Notes: a model not told the origin generated them from the letters alone. Counted from the first letter of the stretch, positions 15,987 to 26,406 are shown. The stretch is 64,000 nucleotides of DNA from Psychrobacter jeotgali (GCF_904846315.1 NZ_CAJHAF010000001.1:1054001-1118000); one strand, 5' to 3'. Translations and numbers: made by a program.

Positions 15987-17318
15987 TTACTGAGGTGCGC
16001 CATTATTTTCAAATAGTTTAAGTAGCTCTTCACGCATACGATCACGCTCCTCTTCTGACATCATCGGTACTTCCTGCTCCTCACCTCGTATATCAGGATG
16101 GCCACGACCACCAAGACTTTCGTCATAGAGGATACGCGGGGGCTGCATTTCTTCCTGCGCTGGGCGCTCCTCTAAGGCCACTTGGACTTCAGCATTCTTA
16201 CCATTACGTAATATCTGCGTATTTAACACCGTATCTGGCGACTTACGTGCTACATACTGAATCAGTTTATTTGCGTCCGTCATCTCGACATCGTCGATAG
16301 TTAAGATAATATCACCAACTTGTAAACCGCTTTTAGCAGCAGGTCCTTGTGGCACCACGTTTAGCACCTCGACACCAGTTGAAGTTTCCAGCTGAGTTGG
16401 ATCACGCAGCTGTGATTGAATCTCAATACCAAGCCAACCACGGCTTACGCGGCCATCTTTAATCAGTGCATTCATCACCTGCTCAACGATAGCTGTCGGA
16501 ATTGCAAAGCCAATACCCATTGAACCGCCAGAGCGAGAGAAAATGACTGTATTGATACCGACCAATTCACCACGAGCATCGACCAGCGCCCCGCCTGAGT
16601 TACCTGGGTTGATAGCGGCATCAGTCTGGATGAAGTCCTCAAACTTATTGACTCCTAGCCCCGTACGGCCAGTAGCTGAGATGATCCCTTGGGTTACTGT
16701 TTGACCTACACCGAATGGGTTACCAATCGCCAGGGCCAAGTCGCCCACCCGGCTAGGAGCTTCTCGAAATGCCAGCGGTGTCAAACCGTTCATATCGACC
16801 TTAATCACTGCCAAATCACTGTCAGGATCCGTACCAATAATTTTTGCGCGGCTTTTACGACCATCATTGAAGGCAACGGTAATTTCATCAGCCTTTTCGA
16901 TCACATGAGCATTAGTCACAATGTAACCGTCTTCTGAGACAATCACCCCAGAGCCTAAGTTAGTCGGGCCATTACCTTGCGGAGTATTACCATGGAATTC
17001 AAAAAAACGGCGTAATACTGGATCATCCATATAAGGATGTTCTGCCATAGCTTGGGTGGTATAGATATTGACCACTGATTGTGAAGCTCGGGCTACGGCA
17101 TTGTGATAAGACTCGATAGGATCTGGCGTATCAGCGACCGGCGCTTGTAGCTGTTGCTCACTAGGCTCCGTCCTAGGAGGTTCCCATGTTGCTTCTGATG
17201 ATGGGGTCTTCATACTCATAAACAGCCAGATAAATGCCGCAATTAACGCCAGCAGTAAAACCCAAGGTAACCACTTCCAAACGGTGGACTTGCGATTGGT
17301 GTTCGGGGATGACGACAT
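15987..17318 (-). CDS. DegS-like S1C serine protease, membrane-anchored, one PDZ domain
   Basis: The 443-residue protein has one N-terminal membrane segment (about 15-34, WKWLPWVLLLALIAAFIWLF) and a trypsin-like domain. The catalytic triad is His in TNAHVIEKADE, Asp in DSDLAVIKV and Ser in NPGNSGGALVD. It ends with a single PDZ domain (GWLGIEIQSQL to ILRNGKNAEVQVAL) and an acidic tail. One PDZ plus a membrane anchor is the DegS arrangement, suggesting a periplasmic protease sensing misfolded envelope proteins, although DegQ-type activity cannot be excluded. The ribosome binding site AGAGG precedes the ATG. It is divergent from the Nif3-like gene. Confidence 0.9.
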   Translation of the reverse strand: MSSSPNTNRKSTVWKWLPWVLLLALIAAFIWLFMSMKTPSSEATWEPPRTEPSEQQLQAPVADTPDPIESYHNAVARASQSVVNIYTTQAMAEHPYMDDPVLRRFFEFHGNTPQGNGPTNLGSGVIVSEDGYIVTNAHVIEKADEITVAFNDGRKSRAKIIGTDPDSDLAVIKVDMNGLTPLAFREAPSRVGDLALAIGNPFGVGQTVTQGIISATGRTGLGVNKFEDFIQTDAAINPGNSGGALVDARGELVGINTVIFSRSGGSMGIGFAIPTAIVEQVMNALIKDGRVSRGWLGIEIQSQLRDPTQLETSTGVEVLNVVPQGPAAKSGLQVGDIILTIDDVEMTDANKLIQYVARKSPDTVLNTQILRNGKNAEVQVALEERPAQEEMQPPRILYDESLGGRGHPDIRGEEQEVPMMSEEERDRMREELLKLFENNGAPQ

Positions 17319-17634
17319 ACAGAACCTCTATAAATGATTACAGATAAGCATAAACTTGCTAAAAACAACCCCTAAGCTCATTGATAGGCGTTATAAAATT
17401 ATGAGAAAAAAGTATTTACAAACGTAAATTATAACTGGCAACCAGTAAGAATAGTAACGTATCGTGTACCATTTCAGTTATTAAGTAAACCCGATTTATA
17501 GCATTACAGCTTTGATATGGTATGCTTTTCTAGCCCATTAAATAAGTTTTTCTTTGACTATTGCTTTACTTTTGAGCCTTTAACCCTATGCTAAGATGAC
17601 GTAGCAAATTTCAGTATTCTATAGTGAGTGTGAA
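17319..17634. other. Divergent promoter region (DegS-like / Nif3-like genes)
   Basis: This 316-base AT-rich spacer separates two divergent genes, so it must contain both promoters. I could not assign specific boxes and see no other gene or repeat. Confidence 0.5.
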
Positions 17635-18471
17635 ATGACCATAAATAATAGTAACCCTAATAATAACACCACCCTATCTCAGCCTACTATCAGCGCTCAA
17701 GCACTAACCCAGTTTTGTGACGACTATTTATCGGTGGCGGCCTTTAAAGACTACTCACCCAACGGCTTACAGGTCGATGGCGGTCAAGCCATCAAGCGTA
17801 TAATTACCGGTGTAACGGCTTGCGAAGCATTAATTGACGCAGCCATCGATACTCAAGCACAAGCTATTATGGTACATCATGGTTACTTTTGGAAGGGAGA
17901 GCCTGAGCCGTTAGTGAGCATGAAAGGTCGCCGTATTCGTAAGCTCATGCAACATGGCATCTCGTTAATCGCTTATCATCTACCGCTTGATGCTCATCCC
18001 CTTATTGGTAATAATGCCAAATTGGCTGAAGCCCTGAATCTGACGATTACTGGGCCGCTTTACCCCGATGAATCTTATCCTGTCGGCAATATAGCCAGTG
18101 GTCAGCCTCAAACGGCTGAAAGCCTAATAACTAGTATTACCCAAACCTTACAGCGCACGCCCTTGCATATCGCAGGTCACTACTATCACACTGATAACCA
18201 GCCCGCTAATGCAAGATTGATTGAACGTATTGGCATATGTACCGGCGGCGCCCAAGATATGATCGAACAGGCGGCCGCTATGGGCTGTGATGCCTTTATC
18301 TCAGGCGAGATATCAGAACGAACCACTCACAGTGCCCGAGAGCTAGGTATTGATTATTTCGCCTGCGGTCATCATGCAACTGAACGTGGTGGTATAAAAG
18401 CTTTGGGCAATCTAGTCGCTGAAAAATTCGACATACCGGTCACCTTTATCGATATCGATAATCCTGCTTGA
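17635..18471 (+). CDS. Nif3-like dinuclear metal centre protein (YbgI family)
   Basis: The 278-residue protein matches the Nif3/YbgI family. Metal-binding histidines and acids are visible in MVHHGYFWKG, YHLPLDAHPLIGNN and FACGHHATERGG, with CTGGAQDMIEQAA and GCDAFISGEISE between. The family forms toroidal hexamers with two metals per subunit. It is often annotated as GTP cyclohydrolase I type 2-like, but the activity is unsettled. The first about 20 residues are Asn/Thr-rich and extra to the core. The start has only a weak ribosome binding site. Confidence 0.92.
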   Translation: MTINNSNPNNNTTLSQPTISAQALTQFCDDYLSVAAFKDYSPNGLQVDGGQAIKRIITGVTACEALIDAAIDTQAQAIMVHHGYFWKGEPEPLVSMKGRRIRKLMQHGISLIAYHLPLDAHPLIGNNAKLAEALNLTITGPLYPDESYPVGNIASGQPQTAESLITSITQTLQRTPLHIAGHYYHTDNQPANARLIERIGICTGGAQDMIEQAAAMGCDAFISGEISERTTHSARELGIDYFACGHHATERGGIKALGNLVAEKFDIPVTFIDIDNPA

Positions 18472-19358
18472 ACAAAAACACCAGCTATTTTTACCGTTTA
18501 TCCTTTAATTGTTAAGCTTTATCACTCTTTAGTCAGCAGATCTTGAATAATATATTAACTAACCCTATATAAGTTACTTGTAAGAGAATGTTTTGTCATG
18601 AAACTTTTCATTTGCTACAGCCTCCGGTTATGGCATTGAGGGTATATTCTTGTATTTTGGTTGGATAAAAGCTACAGGGTTATACGCTTAACGTCGCAGC
18701 GATAGAAAGTTTGATTTTATTAGATAAGTATCACCTTAGTGATGAATCTATTAAAGTTGACTATCTATGAGTGTTGCTGAGTGCAAGCGTAATGATAATA
18801 TATGGGTTTATAAAATTATTATCTTATAAATCTAGGTATTATTAGCTAGTTAATATTGATTACGCTTGGGTCTCAATAATTTATTCATGACCTTATCTAT
18901 GTTTGACACAGCATTTTAGTGCTGCTGCTCGGTATTAAGGGTTTTTATTATTAAGCTTTGTACTATTTAAGCTTTGTACTTAAAAAGCGAGCTACTTAAT
19001 AACATTATGTTTTGAGTGGTAACGTATTTTAGATGGTGACTTTTTAGAGATTATTATTATTAATTTATCTCCTTTTGGCACGCGCTTTATATCAGTTTTG
19101 CACAAGCGTGTGGTCATAAGTTTATCGTTTAGGGTCGCTATAGTGGTAACCCCTAATACTAGCATGACTATTAGCACAAAAGCTGGCTTATGCAGCTTTA
19201 GTCAAACAAAGTAATACTGTAGCTGTATATGCCGCAGTATTAGCTGCGATATGCTTAAAGTTTTTATCAATATATTCACCGTACGACTCGGTCAATATAT
19301 CGAGAAAAGCGCTAAATATATCGGTGATAAGCAGGATGGCTAAAATCAGGAGACATCC
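18472..19358. other. Long AT-rich intergenic region without a recognisable gene
   Basis: This 887-base stretch between the Nif3-like and MltF-like genes has no credible coding frame (a 61-codon minus-strand frame looks spurious) and no tRNA-like fold. A 14-bp direct repeat TTAAGCTTTGTACT occurs at 18951-18964 and 18967-18980. It may be decayed coding DNA or a long regulatory leader. Confidence 0.5.
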
Positions 19359-20549
19359 ATGCAACGTATTACTTATCGTGTAAAAGGGTCTGCGCAGGGA
19401 GCCAAACGTCGTATTTCTTATCTACTACGTCCCTCTAAGCGAACTTTAAACACTAAAAGTAACCTCGTTCCATTGGCTCGTTTTGCCAAGACTAAAAAAC
19501 TAGCCCAAGTATCTAGCATCGCTCTACTCTCTTTACCGGCCGAGAGTTTGACGACCATAAATGCGCAAGTGCCTACTTATGACCGCGTTATGATGGATCA
19601 AACTCTGACCGTTGCTGCAGTACCCGGCGATAGCACCTATTTTGCTACCGATGGTTTTCAGCATGGTTTTGGGTTTGATTTGCTACGCAGTTATGCCGAT
19701 GAGCTTGGGGTCAACATCGACCTAAAAGCTTATGCTAGCGAAGAAGCCGCGCTAAGAGCTCTGCAGTCAGGTGCGGCGGATATGGCTTTAACTACCGCTA
19801 GTACCCAATTAAAAAATGAGCTTAGTCTATCCTCGGTTAATTTAAGCTGCGGATACGATACCAGCTTGACTAATAATGGCTTGCATCCAAAAGTAAGCTG
19901 GACTTTTAAGCAGTCGCACGACCCCCTAGCAAGAAAAGCCAGCGCCTACTTATGCGATAGTATCAAGTTAGAAAACACTCAAAAGCTTGCAGCGTTTTAT
20001 AACCAAAGCTTGCTTAAAGACGCCTATAGCCAAAAACACTTTAAACAGACTCTGACTGAAAAACTACCCAGCTATCAATCCTCCTTTGAGATGCAAGCGC
20101 AGAATTATAATCATGATTGGGAGCTGCTAGTGGCGATGGGCTATCAAGAGTCTCATCTGGATGCCAATGCAGTTTCACCTACAGGGGTGCGCGGTCTGAT
20201 GATGCTGACCAATAGCACCGCCAAAGCTATGGGGGTGTCTAATCGAGTCGACCCTTACCAAAGTATTGGCGGCGGGGCGCGTTATTTAGAACAGGTTAAA
20301 GCTGACTTTGCCGATGTTCCTCAAAAGGATCGGATTTGGTTTGCGCTGGCTGGTTATAACATGGGACCTAATGCTGTAAAACGTATCCAACGTAAGCTTC
20401 GTGAGCAAGGTATTGATGATAAAAGTTGGGCAAACGTTTATGCCTACTTATCAGAAAACAGAGCTTCTAATAGTCGTTACGGACAGGCGATGCATTATGT
20501 CAGTAATATCCGCAGCTATCTTGAGACTATAAAAACCCAAACCGTTTAA
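19359..20549 (+). CDS. MltF-like lytic transglycosylase with a short solute-binding domain
   Basis: The 396-residue protein has a basic N-terminal segment. Residues about 75-160 resemble part of a periplasmic substrate-binding domain (FGFDLLRSYADELGVNIDL, LRALQSGAADMALTTA). A C-terminal SLT domain follows with catalytic Glu in LVAMGYQESHLDANAVSPTG, then GVRGLMML and ALAGYNMGPNAVKR. That order is the MltF arrangement, cutting peptidoglycan glycan strands to 1,6-anhydro products. It is shorter than E. coli MltF (518), with only half of the binding domain. The signal peptide is atypical (VSSIALLSLPAESL about residues 52-65). Ribosome binding site CAGGAGACATCC. Confidence 0.83.
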   Translation: MQRITYRVKGSAQGAKRRISYLLRPSKRTLNTKSNLVPLARFAKTKKLAQVSSIALLSLPAESLTTINAQVPTYDRVMMDQTLTVAAVPGDSTYFATDGFQHGFGFDLLRSYADELGVNIDLKAYASEEAALRALQSGAADMALTTASTQLKNELSLSSVNLSCGYDTSLTNNGLHPKVSWTFKQSHDPLARKASAYLCDSIKLENTQKLAAFYNQSLLKDAYSQKHFKQTLTEKLPSYQSSFEMQAQNYNHDWELLVAMGYQESHLDANAVSPTGVRGLMMLTNSTAKAMGVSNRVDPYQSIGGGARYLEQVKADFADVPQKDRIWFALAGYNMGPNAVKRIQRKLREQGIDDKSWANVYAYLSENRASNSRYGQAMHYVSNIRSYLETIKTQTV

Positions 20550-20585
20550 GCGCTTCGAAACAGGATGTTTGAATAAAATATAAAT

Positions 20586-20619
20586 AAAAAGCTGCTCTTA
20601 TTAATAAGGGCAGCTTTTT
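20586..20619. terminator. Bidirectional terminator between mltF-like and mltD-like genes
   Basis: AAAAAGCTGC(T)CTTATT and AATAAGGGCAGCTTTTT form a long stem with A and T tracts at the ends. It is shared by the two convergent genes. Confidence 0.85.
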
Positions 20620-20653
20620 GATTTTACCGTCTATACGTTATAAAAATATCGCA

Positions 20654-23600
20654 TTAACGATTGGGTACGGTTAGGCGTTGACCACGCTGCAGCATAGTAT
20701 CAGGGGCAATATTATTCATATCCGCCAGCTCTTTAGGTGATACGCCATACTTACGTGCCAGTCCAATTAAACTATCGCCTGATCCGACCGTATAGCTAAC
20801 TGTCATTTTTGGTACTTTTAGAGTCTGTCCACGTTGCAGCTGTGCCGTTCTTGTCAAGTTATTGGTAGCTGCTAAATCATCAACCGATACGCCAAAACGA
20901 TTTGCCAGTGCGATTAGACCATCACCCGGCTGGACTTTATAGTTTTCAGTATTACTGATCTTGGTGCCCCTATTGCTGGTCGAGGTGCTGCTAGTTGAGG
21001 CGCTGCTACTACTAGCAGTGCTACTGCCGCTAGCCGGAATAGTGATGGTACGCCCTAGTATTAAGTTGGAGTTGGTACTCAGGTTATTTGCCGAAGCCAA
21101 GTCACTCAAACCAATATTATAGCGTCTGGCAACGCCCGTTAGCGTGTCTCCTGACTTTACCTTATAGCTGATCGGCTGAGCATTCAACTGACGATTAACT
21201 TCCGCCTTAGAAACCGGTACTTTTATTGTTTGACCACGCTGCAAGCGGGCTCTGGCATCAAAGTTACTATTTACAGCAGCAATATCAGTGGCACTAACAC
21301 CTAAATCATTAGCGATACCGATTAAGGTTTCGCCTGCTTTCACTGTATAGTTGCTAGTCGCAACCGAACTACTTGTTGCACTACTACTGTTGGAGCTACT
21401 ACTGCTAGCGGCAGCAAACTTTACATTAGCCGGTACTTTTAGCACTTGACCCACATAAAGTGAATCAGTAGTGCGCAGGCCATTGAGGTTAGCTAAAGTA
21501 GAGGTTGGTATATTGAATTCCCGTGCTAGAGCAATCAAGCCATCACCTGGTTTTACTCTATAATTTTTGACACTGGCAGACGACTGACTCGGTGTAGAAG
21601 ACGGAGCTGCTGGCGTACTTACAGGAGCTTTAACTTTTCCAGGTACTAACCAAAGCTTCTGGCCTCGAAGCAGATCTGCCCGACTACTTAGATTATTATA
21701 GTTTGCCAATTGGGTCACGGATAAGCCAAAACGATTGGCCGTACCAATAAGGGTGTCCCCTGCCTGCACTGTATAGCTTTCAGGTTGGCTAGCGGCAGCA
21801 GTACTAGCGCTGCTCAGAGGTTCAATAGGTTTGGCATTATAAAGGTATAAGGTACTACCAGACAGCAGATTGGCGCTCGCATCTATCTGATTCCACTCAG
21901 CAATATCACGCCAGCTCACCTCCGCACGACTAGCAATATTCGATAAGGTATCACCGCGCTTCACCGTATAAGTAGTGCGTTTACCTTGTGGTTTTGGCTT
22001 ACTAGTAGGCGTAGTTGCAAAACTAAGTTTTTTCTCCTCACCCCTTGCCTCAAGAATAGACTGCTGGGTTTGGATAGCCGATAGTTTAATATTGCCATCG
22101 ACTGGGCTGACCGCTTGGCTGACCTCAGAGGTTTGCGATTGAATTTGCTTGGCAATAAAATCACGCTCTTCCTTACTTAAAGGAGGTTCTTGGACAATAG
22201 TATTATTCTGAGTAATTTTAGCCGAAGTGGTGGGTAGGCTATTACTCTTTTGAAGCTCAGCATTAATCTTGTTAGTTTCACTACTGGTGATGGGCGGCTC
22301 AGTGCTAAATGAAGCTTTATCACTATAAACCGAACTGCTAGTAGGCCTAGCAGACGGAGAGATATAGCTGGTTGTTTGCTGCGGAACAGTCGCATTAGCA
22401 GCATAATCAGCAAGCCCACTGCCAGTAGAAGGCAAGGATGAACTAGTATATGGCGCACTGTTATAACTTGGACTGCTTGAACTGGTAGTAGGACTGATAA
22501 TAGTCGTACTCGGACTAGTGGTCGTTACGCCAGACGATGCCAGTACGTTACCTGTACCATTACCTCTGAGAGAGCTAAGCTTGGCATCGACATTAAGACT
22601 CACATCGTTAGGAATGACTACTCGCTGCGGGCCCGAAGAGTCAATTCGTCCTGAGATTAAAGCCGTATTAAGTCGCTCTAGCTCATCATAGCTGGTACCG
22701 GTAACTTGAGCTACTTCTCGCAAACTCACGCCATAATTGACCGGTACACTACGAAAGTGCTGACGGTTGGCAATAGCAGGGAGGTAGACACCATATTGTT
22801 CGGGTTTAGAGACGATATCTGCAACTGCTAGGAAACGTGGAACATAGTTCATGGTCTCAGTAGGCAGTCTAAGAGACCAGTAATCGGTCGGCAAGCCCTG
22901 CGCAGCATTCGCATCAATCGCTCTTTGGATACGGCCAGGACCGGCATTATAAGACGCTAATGCCAGCTCCCAACTGCCAAATTGGTTATACAAAGCGGTT
23001 AAGAAGTCATAAGCAGCACGTGTTGACTCGATTACATCACGACGACCATCGTAGCTACTGCTCTGATTAAGACCATAAATACGGCCGGTACTGGGAATAA
23101 ACTGCCATAAACCAGCAGCAGCAGCACTACTGGTAGCACTTGGATCGTAAGAGCTTTCAATAACGGGCAATAATGCCAGTTCAGTGGGGATATTACGGCG
23201 CTCGGCTTCACGCACCGTATGATATAAATAACGGCTTGAACGTGCAGCTAAACGGTTCAAATAATCTTGGCGGCTGATAAACCAGTTCTTTTGGCCCTCA
23301 ATACGTTGATTATAAACAGGTTTATTATTCATACCATAACCAGCACGTAAACGATTCCAAAGATCACCATACTGCTGAATGGCCAGTTTATTGTCTTCAA
23401 CCATCGTCATGTCGGTAGCTTCTAACAAATCAGCCAGCTCATCCAAACTATCAGCATCTAGGTAGGCTGTTGAGTAATCATCGGTACTGGGGGTGGTGGC
23501 TACCGGTCGACGAGTTACTGTAGTTTGAGTAGTCGGCCGCTTAGTCACTACCGGAGCTCGGTTAGTAGTTACGCCAGTATTTTTTACGCTTGAGGTATTA

Positions 23601-23686
23601 CTACAAGCACTGATCAATAAGGTTGACACTGCAAGCGTCAAGGGTAAAGCAATAAATGAGCGAGAATGTGAGGACACAGTAGACAT
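20654..23686 (-). CDS. mltD: MltD-like lytic transglycosylase with seven LysM repeats
   Basis: The 1010-residue protein has a lipoprotein signal with lipobox LISAC near residue 28. An SLT domain follows (LLPVIESSYDPSATSSAAAAG with catalytic Glu, AAGLWQFIPSTGR, LALASYNAGPGRI), as in MltD. A Ser/Thr-rich linker (about 350-565) leads to seven LysM modules, each starting like YTVKRGDTLSNIA and ending with a GQxLxVP-type strand, spaced by Ser-rich spacers. LysM modules bind peptidoglycan. E. coli MltD has far fewer and is about 450 residues. Likely role: outer-membrane-anchored peptidoglycan turnover. Confidence 0.92.
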   Translation of the reverse strand: MSTVSSHSRSFIALPLTLAVSTLLISACSNTSSVKNTGVTTNRAPVVTKRPTTQTTVTRRPVATTPSTDDYSTAYLDADSLDELADLLEATDMTMVEDNKLAIQQYGDLWNRLRAGYGMNNKPVYNQRIEGQKNWFISRQDYLNRLAARSSRYLYHTVREAERRNIPTELALLPVIESSYDPSATSSAAAAGLWQFIPSTGRIYGLNQSSSYDGRRDVIESTRAAYDFLTALYNQFGSWELALASYNAGPGRIQRAIDANAAQGLPTDYWSLRLPTETMNYVPRFLAVADIVSKPEQYGVYLPAIANRQHFRSVPVNYGVSLREVAQVTGTSYDELERLNTALISGRIDSSGPQRVVIPNDVSLNVDAKLSSLRGNGTGNVLASSGVTTTSPSTTIISPTTSSSSPSYNSAPYTSSSLPSTGSGLADYAANATVPQQTTSYISPSARPTSSSVYSDKASFSTEPPITSSETNKINAELQKSNSLPTTSAKITQNNTIVQEPPLSKEERDFIAKQIQSQTSEVSQAVSPVDGNIKLSAIQTQQSILEARGEEKKLSFATTPTSKPKPQGKRTTYTVKRGDTLSNIASRAEVSWRDIAEWNQIDASANLLSGSTLYLYNAKPIEPLSSASTAAASQPESYTVQAGDTLIGTANRFGLSVTQLANYNNLSSRADLLRGQKLWLVPGKVKAPVSTPAAPSSTPSQSSASVKNYRVKPGDGLIALAREFNIPTSTLANLNGLRTTDSLYVGQVLKVPANVKFAAASSSSSNSSSATSSSVATSNYTVKAGETLIGIANDLGVSATDIAAVNSNFDARARLQRGQTIKVPVSKAEVNRQLNAQPISYKVKSGDTLTGVARRYNIGLSDLASANNLSTNSNLILGRTITIPASGSSTASSSSASTSSTSTSNRGTKISNTENYKVQPGDGLIALANRFGVSVDDLAATNNLTRTAQLQRGQTLKVPKMTVSYTVGSGDSLIGLARKYGVSPKELADMNNIAPDTMLQRGQRLTVPNR

Positions 23687-24064
23687 GATAATAAAGGCTT
23701 CCTAGCGATAAGAATAGATAGTAATAAAATAGAGGTGAAACCGTTAACACAGTATTAATAACATCTCAATGGAGTTCAAACGTACTAAAGCTCGATTATG
23801 ATCCTAATCACACTTAACGATTGCTTAAGGACTAACTTCACTAGTAATTACATTGAGTTATTACAGAAACTTAACCTATTATATAAACTTAACCATAGCA
23901 TAATTAGGGTTCAATGCTAGGTCAATCATCGCTGGATGACTGTTCCATCACATTTACAAATTTAGCCAGTCGTGAGCCTATTTAAGAACAAGATCAAATC
24001 ACAAATTTACTCAATTACTTGTTTGCTCAAGAGTAATCAATTACTAGTAGCTAATCAGTATTAA
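23687..24064. other. Intergenic region upstream of mltD
   Basis: This 378-base AT-rich stretch has no gene or repeat that I can support. It should contain the mltD promoter, and transcription of the upstream secreted-protein gene may end here. Confidence 0.45.
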
Positions 24065-24559
24065 TTAATCAATAGTGACTTGAGAGACAGCTCTTAGTAA
24101 GACCGCATTACCTGTGGACAAGGTTAAAGTAGTACGAGAATTGGTCACAAATGAAACTCTCTTGCCGTCTTTTACCCAACTTTCAACCGTATTAACATTG
24201 GCTTTTGCTTGTGAACCAGTAATGACAATATTACTAATGTCGATATCATAATTATAGTTCGAAGCTTCGTTCCAGCTTTTTTGTAAGAGCTTAAGATATG
24301 CATCTTTATCTAAGCTGGTTGACTTACCTTTCCTTGATAAAGAGATTAAAGCATCATCAGAGACTAAGTTTGCTACTTGGTTAATATTTTTACTATTTGC
24401 CGCCGACTTCATAGCAGCAGCATAACCCTGTACCAAGCCCTCAGTCATAGTGGCAGCTTGCGCACTGATAGCTACTGTACTAGCAGCAATTGCCAACGAC
24501 GTTATACTGGCTCCTCTAATAAACAGAGCCAAGAAGCTGTTTTTTCCTAAAATCTTCAT
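24065..24559 (-). CDS. Secreted NTF2-like small protein
   Basis: The 164-residue protein begins with a basic, hydrophobic signal peptide ending near AQA-A (ITSLAIAASTVAISAQA). The mature part is about 130 residues with helical then strand-rich segments (YAAAMKSAANSKNINQVANLVSDDALISL, YDIDISNIVITGSQAKANVNTVESW), fitting a SnoaL/NTF2-like fold. The ligand is unknown. ATG at 24559 is chosen because AAGGACTATA precedes it; a TTG five codons upstream is possible but less likely. No operon partner is obvious. Confidence 0.7.
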   Translation of the reverse strand: MKILGKNSFLALFIRGASITSLAIAASTVAISAQAATMTEGLVQGYAAAMKSAANSKNINQVANLVSDDALISLSRKGKSTSLDKDAYLKLLQKSWNEASNYNYDIDISNIVITGSQAKANVNTVESWVKDGKRVSFVTNSRTTLTLSTGNAVLLRAVSQVTID

Positions 24560-24892
24560 TATAGTCCTTAGCAATATGATAGGTATTGCTGTAAATACTC
24601 ATTTATTGTGACTCAATTATTGTGATCTAGTATTATCAACTGATAACTAAGTCCTTATTTTACCATACTGAAATTAGAGCACTGAGTTTAGAGCAGTAGT
24701 TACAACTGGAACTAAGAACACTATTGCAAATGATTAATTCAAGTTACCGCTAGTATAATTTTAGCTTTTAGCCTAGCATTAATTCCTTACAGTCATGTAA
24801 CGCCGTGTGTAATAATTGCATGTACACTTATCACATTCAATACTCAATAAACATCAACATATCCTATATTTGGGCAAATCAGGGGTTAATGA
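24560..24892. other. Intergenic region between the NTF2-like and CNNM genes
   Basis: This 333-base AT-rich stretch lies between two minus-strand genes. No gene, repeat or clear terminator was seen. Confidence 0.4.
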
Positions 24893-26257
24893 TTAGTGAT
24901 TATCATAACGCTCGTCATCACTAAGCTTCATGCCTAAGCGCTCTACTCTTCTATCCATCATTTGCCGGGCTAGCGCTTGCATATCCTCGACCCGATCTAT
25001 TTCATCGACAATCTCAAGTCCAAGTAAGGTCTCAAAGACGTCTTCTAGAGTGACCAATCCTTTTACCTCACCATACTCTCCGACAGTAATAGCAATGTGG
25101 ATACGGTTTTTAAGCATCAACTCTAATAAGTCGAAAAGCTTCATTTTGGAGAAAACAAAGGTAATTTCACGTTGGAACTGAGTCAAAGGTTTATGCATAG
25201 CATGATTAACCTTGGCTAACAGTATATCGGTTTTTAATACAAAACCAGTCACATTATCAAGATCGCCATCATAAATAGGTAAGCGCGAAAAAGTCAGTTT
25301 TGGGCGATCAGCCAATAATTCAGCCACGGTTTTGTTTTGCTCAAATGCCAGCATTACCGAACGTGGAGTCATAATATCTTCGACCTTAATAGCACCAAAT
25401 GCTAAAAGGTTACGTATAATACGGGACTCTAGGGGATCTATTTGTCCTGATTCTTCACCAATACTAGCAAGAGCCGCGAACTCACGACGACTAAAAGTTT
25501 GCGGCTCTTTACCGCGAACCAATAGCTTAGTTAAACGCTCCGATATCCAAATTAGTGGATACAAAACTACAATTATGCCGCGTACAAAATAAGCCACCAT
25601 ACCGCTCAGTTGACGCCAGTATACGGTTCCTAGAGTCTTGGGAATAATCTCTGATATGAATAAGATAGCTAAGGTCATAACCGCTGAAAACAAACCGAAC
25701 CAAGCACTACCAAACACAATAGTAGCCTGTGCACCAGCACCAATAGACCCTAAAGTATGTGCCACGGTATTTAAAGTTAAGATGGCAGCCAGTGATTGAT
25801 CAATATTATCGACCTTTAATCGCTGCAACATACCAGCTTTTTTAGGATTGCTCTCTTGGACATCAGCAATAAAAGAAGGGGTCATACTAAGGAGAGCGGA
25901 TTCAGCCAGAGAGCAGATAAAAGAGATGCCGATAGCTATTACTACGAATAACACCAACAAAGCTATATTGCTAGCGGTGGGCGCTGCTGCCGATACATCC
26001 GCAGCCAAAGCTGCATGAGGTAGCAACATCAACCATAGAGCTGTAATCGGAAAGGCGGCTCTGGGTGCTACTCTACTACCGATGCCACTAGAAGCTCTTG
26101 GCGGAGGTTTAGAAGACGCTTCTTTACGATAAGCGCGGGCTCGACCAGCATGAGATATAAATAAAGATTTCAGGAACAAGTTGGGTAACCTAACTAAGAT
26201 AAATAGGACAAAACGTATTAGCGTTTTGAATAATAAAAAGCTGTAAATTGAAAGCAA
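24893..26257 (-). CDS. CNNM (DUF21)-CBS membrane protein, HlyC/CorC type
   Basis: The 454-residue protein has a CNNM transmembrane domain with about four segments (IALLVLFVVIAIGISFICSL, FGLFSAVMTLAILFISEIIP) and the conserved SEIIPKTLGT motif. A CBS pair follows (MTPRSVMLAFEQNKTV ... GEYGEVKGLVTLEDVFETLLG). The C-terminal CorC/HlyC domain appears to be missing; the protein ends soon after the second CBS. CNNM/CorC proteins are implicated in magnesium or cobalt transport. The start is uncertain: the frame opens with TTG at 26257 and carries an Arg-rich, poorly conserved about 75-residue leader, while ATG at 26029 is an internal alternative without a good ribosome binding site. Confidence 0.82.
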   Translation of the reverse strand: MLSIYSFLLFKTLIRFVLFILVRLPNLFLKSLFISHAGRARAYRKEASSKPPPRASSGIGSRVAPRAAFPITALWLMLLPHAALAADVSAAAPTASNIALLVLFVVIAIGISFICSLAESALLSMTPSFIADVQESNPKKAGMLQRLKVDNIDQSLAAILTLNTVAHTLGSIGAGAQATIVFGSAWFGLFSAVMTLAILFISEIIPKTLGTVYWRQLSGMVAYFVRGIIVVLYPLIWISERLTKLLVRGKEPQTFSRREFAALASIGEESGQIDPLESRIIRNLLAFGAIKVEDIMTPRSVMLAFEQNKTVAELLADRPKLTFSRLPIYDGDLDNVTGFVLKTDILLAKVNHAMHKPLTQFQREITFVFSKMKLFDLLELMLKNRIHIAITVGEYGEVKGLVTLEDVFETLLGLEIVDEIDRVEDMQALARQMMDRRVERLGMKLSDDERYDNH

Positions 26258-26406
26258 ATATAGACAGCTGATATTAGCATTGATGCTTTAATTTAACAAT
26301 AATTTGTCTACTGATAACCACAGTCCATCATATTATACTCTGACCTCGATTGTTAAGTGGCGTTAAGGGGTAACCCTCCCAAACTTAAGACACCTAATAA
26401 ATAGAA

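Noticed and set aside
18992..19177. Minus-strand frame of 61 codons in the long gap
   Set aside because: No ribosome binding site, AT-rich composition and no recognisable motif.
22177..22458. Minus-strand frame inside mltD in another register
   Set aside because: Shadow frame in the Ser/Thr-rich linker of mltD.
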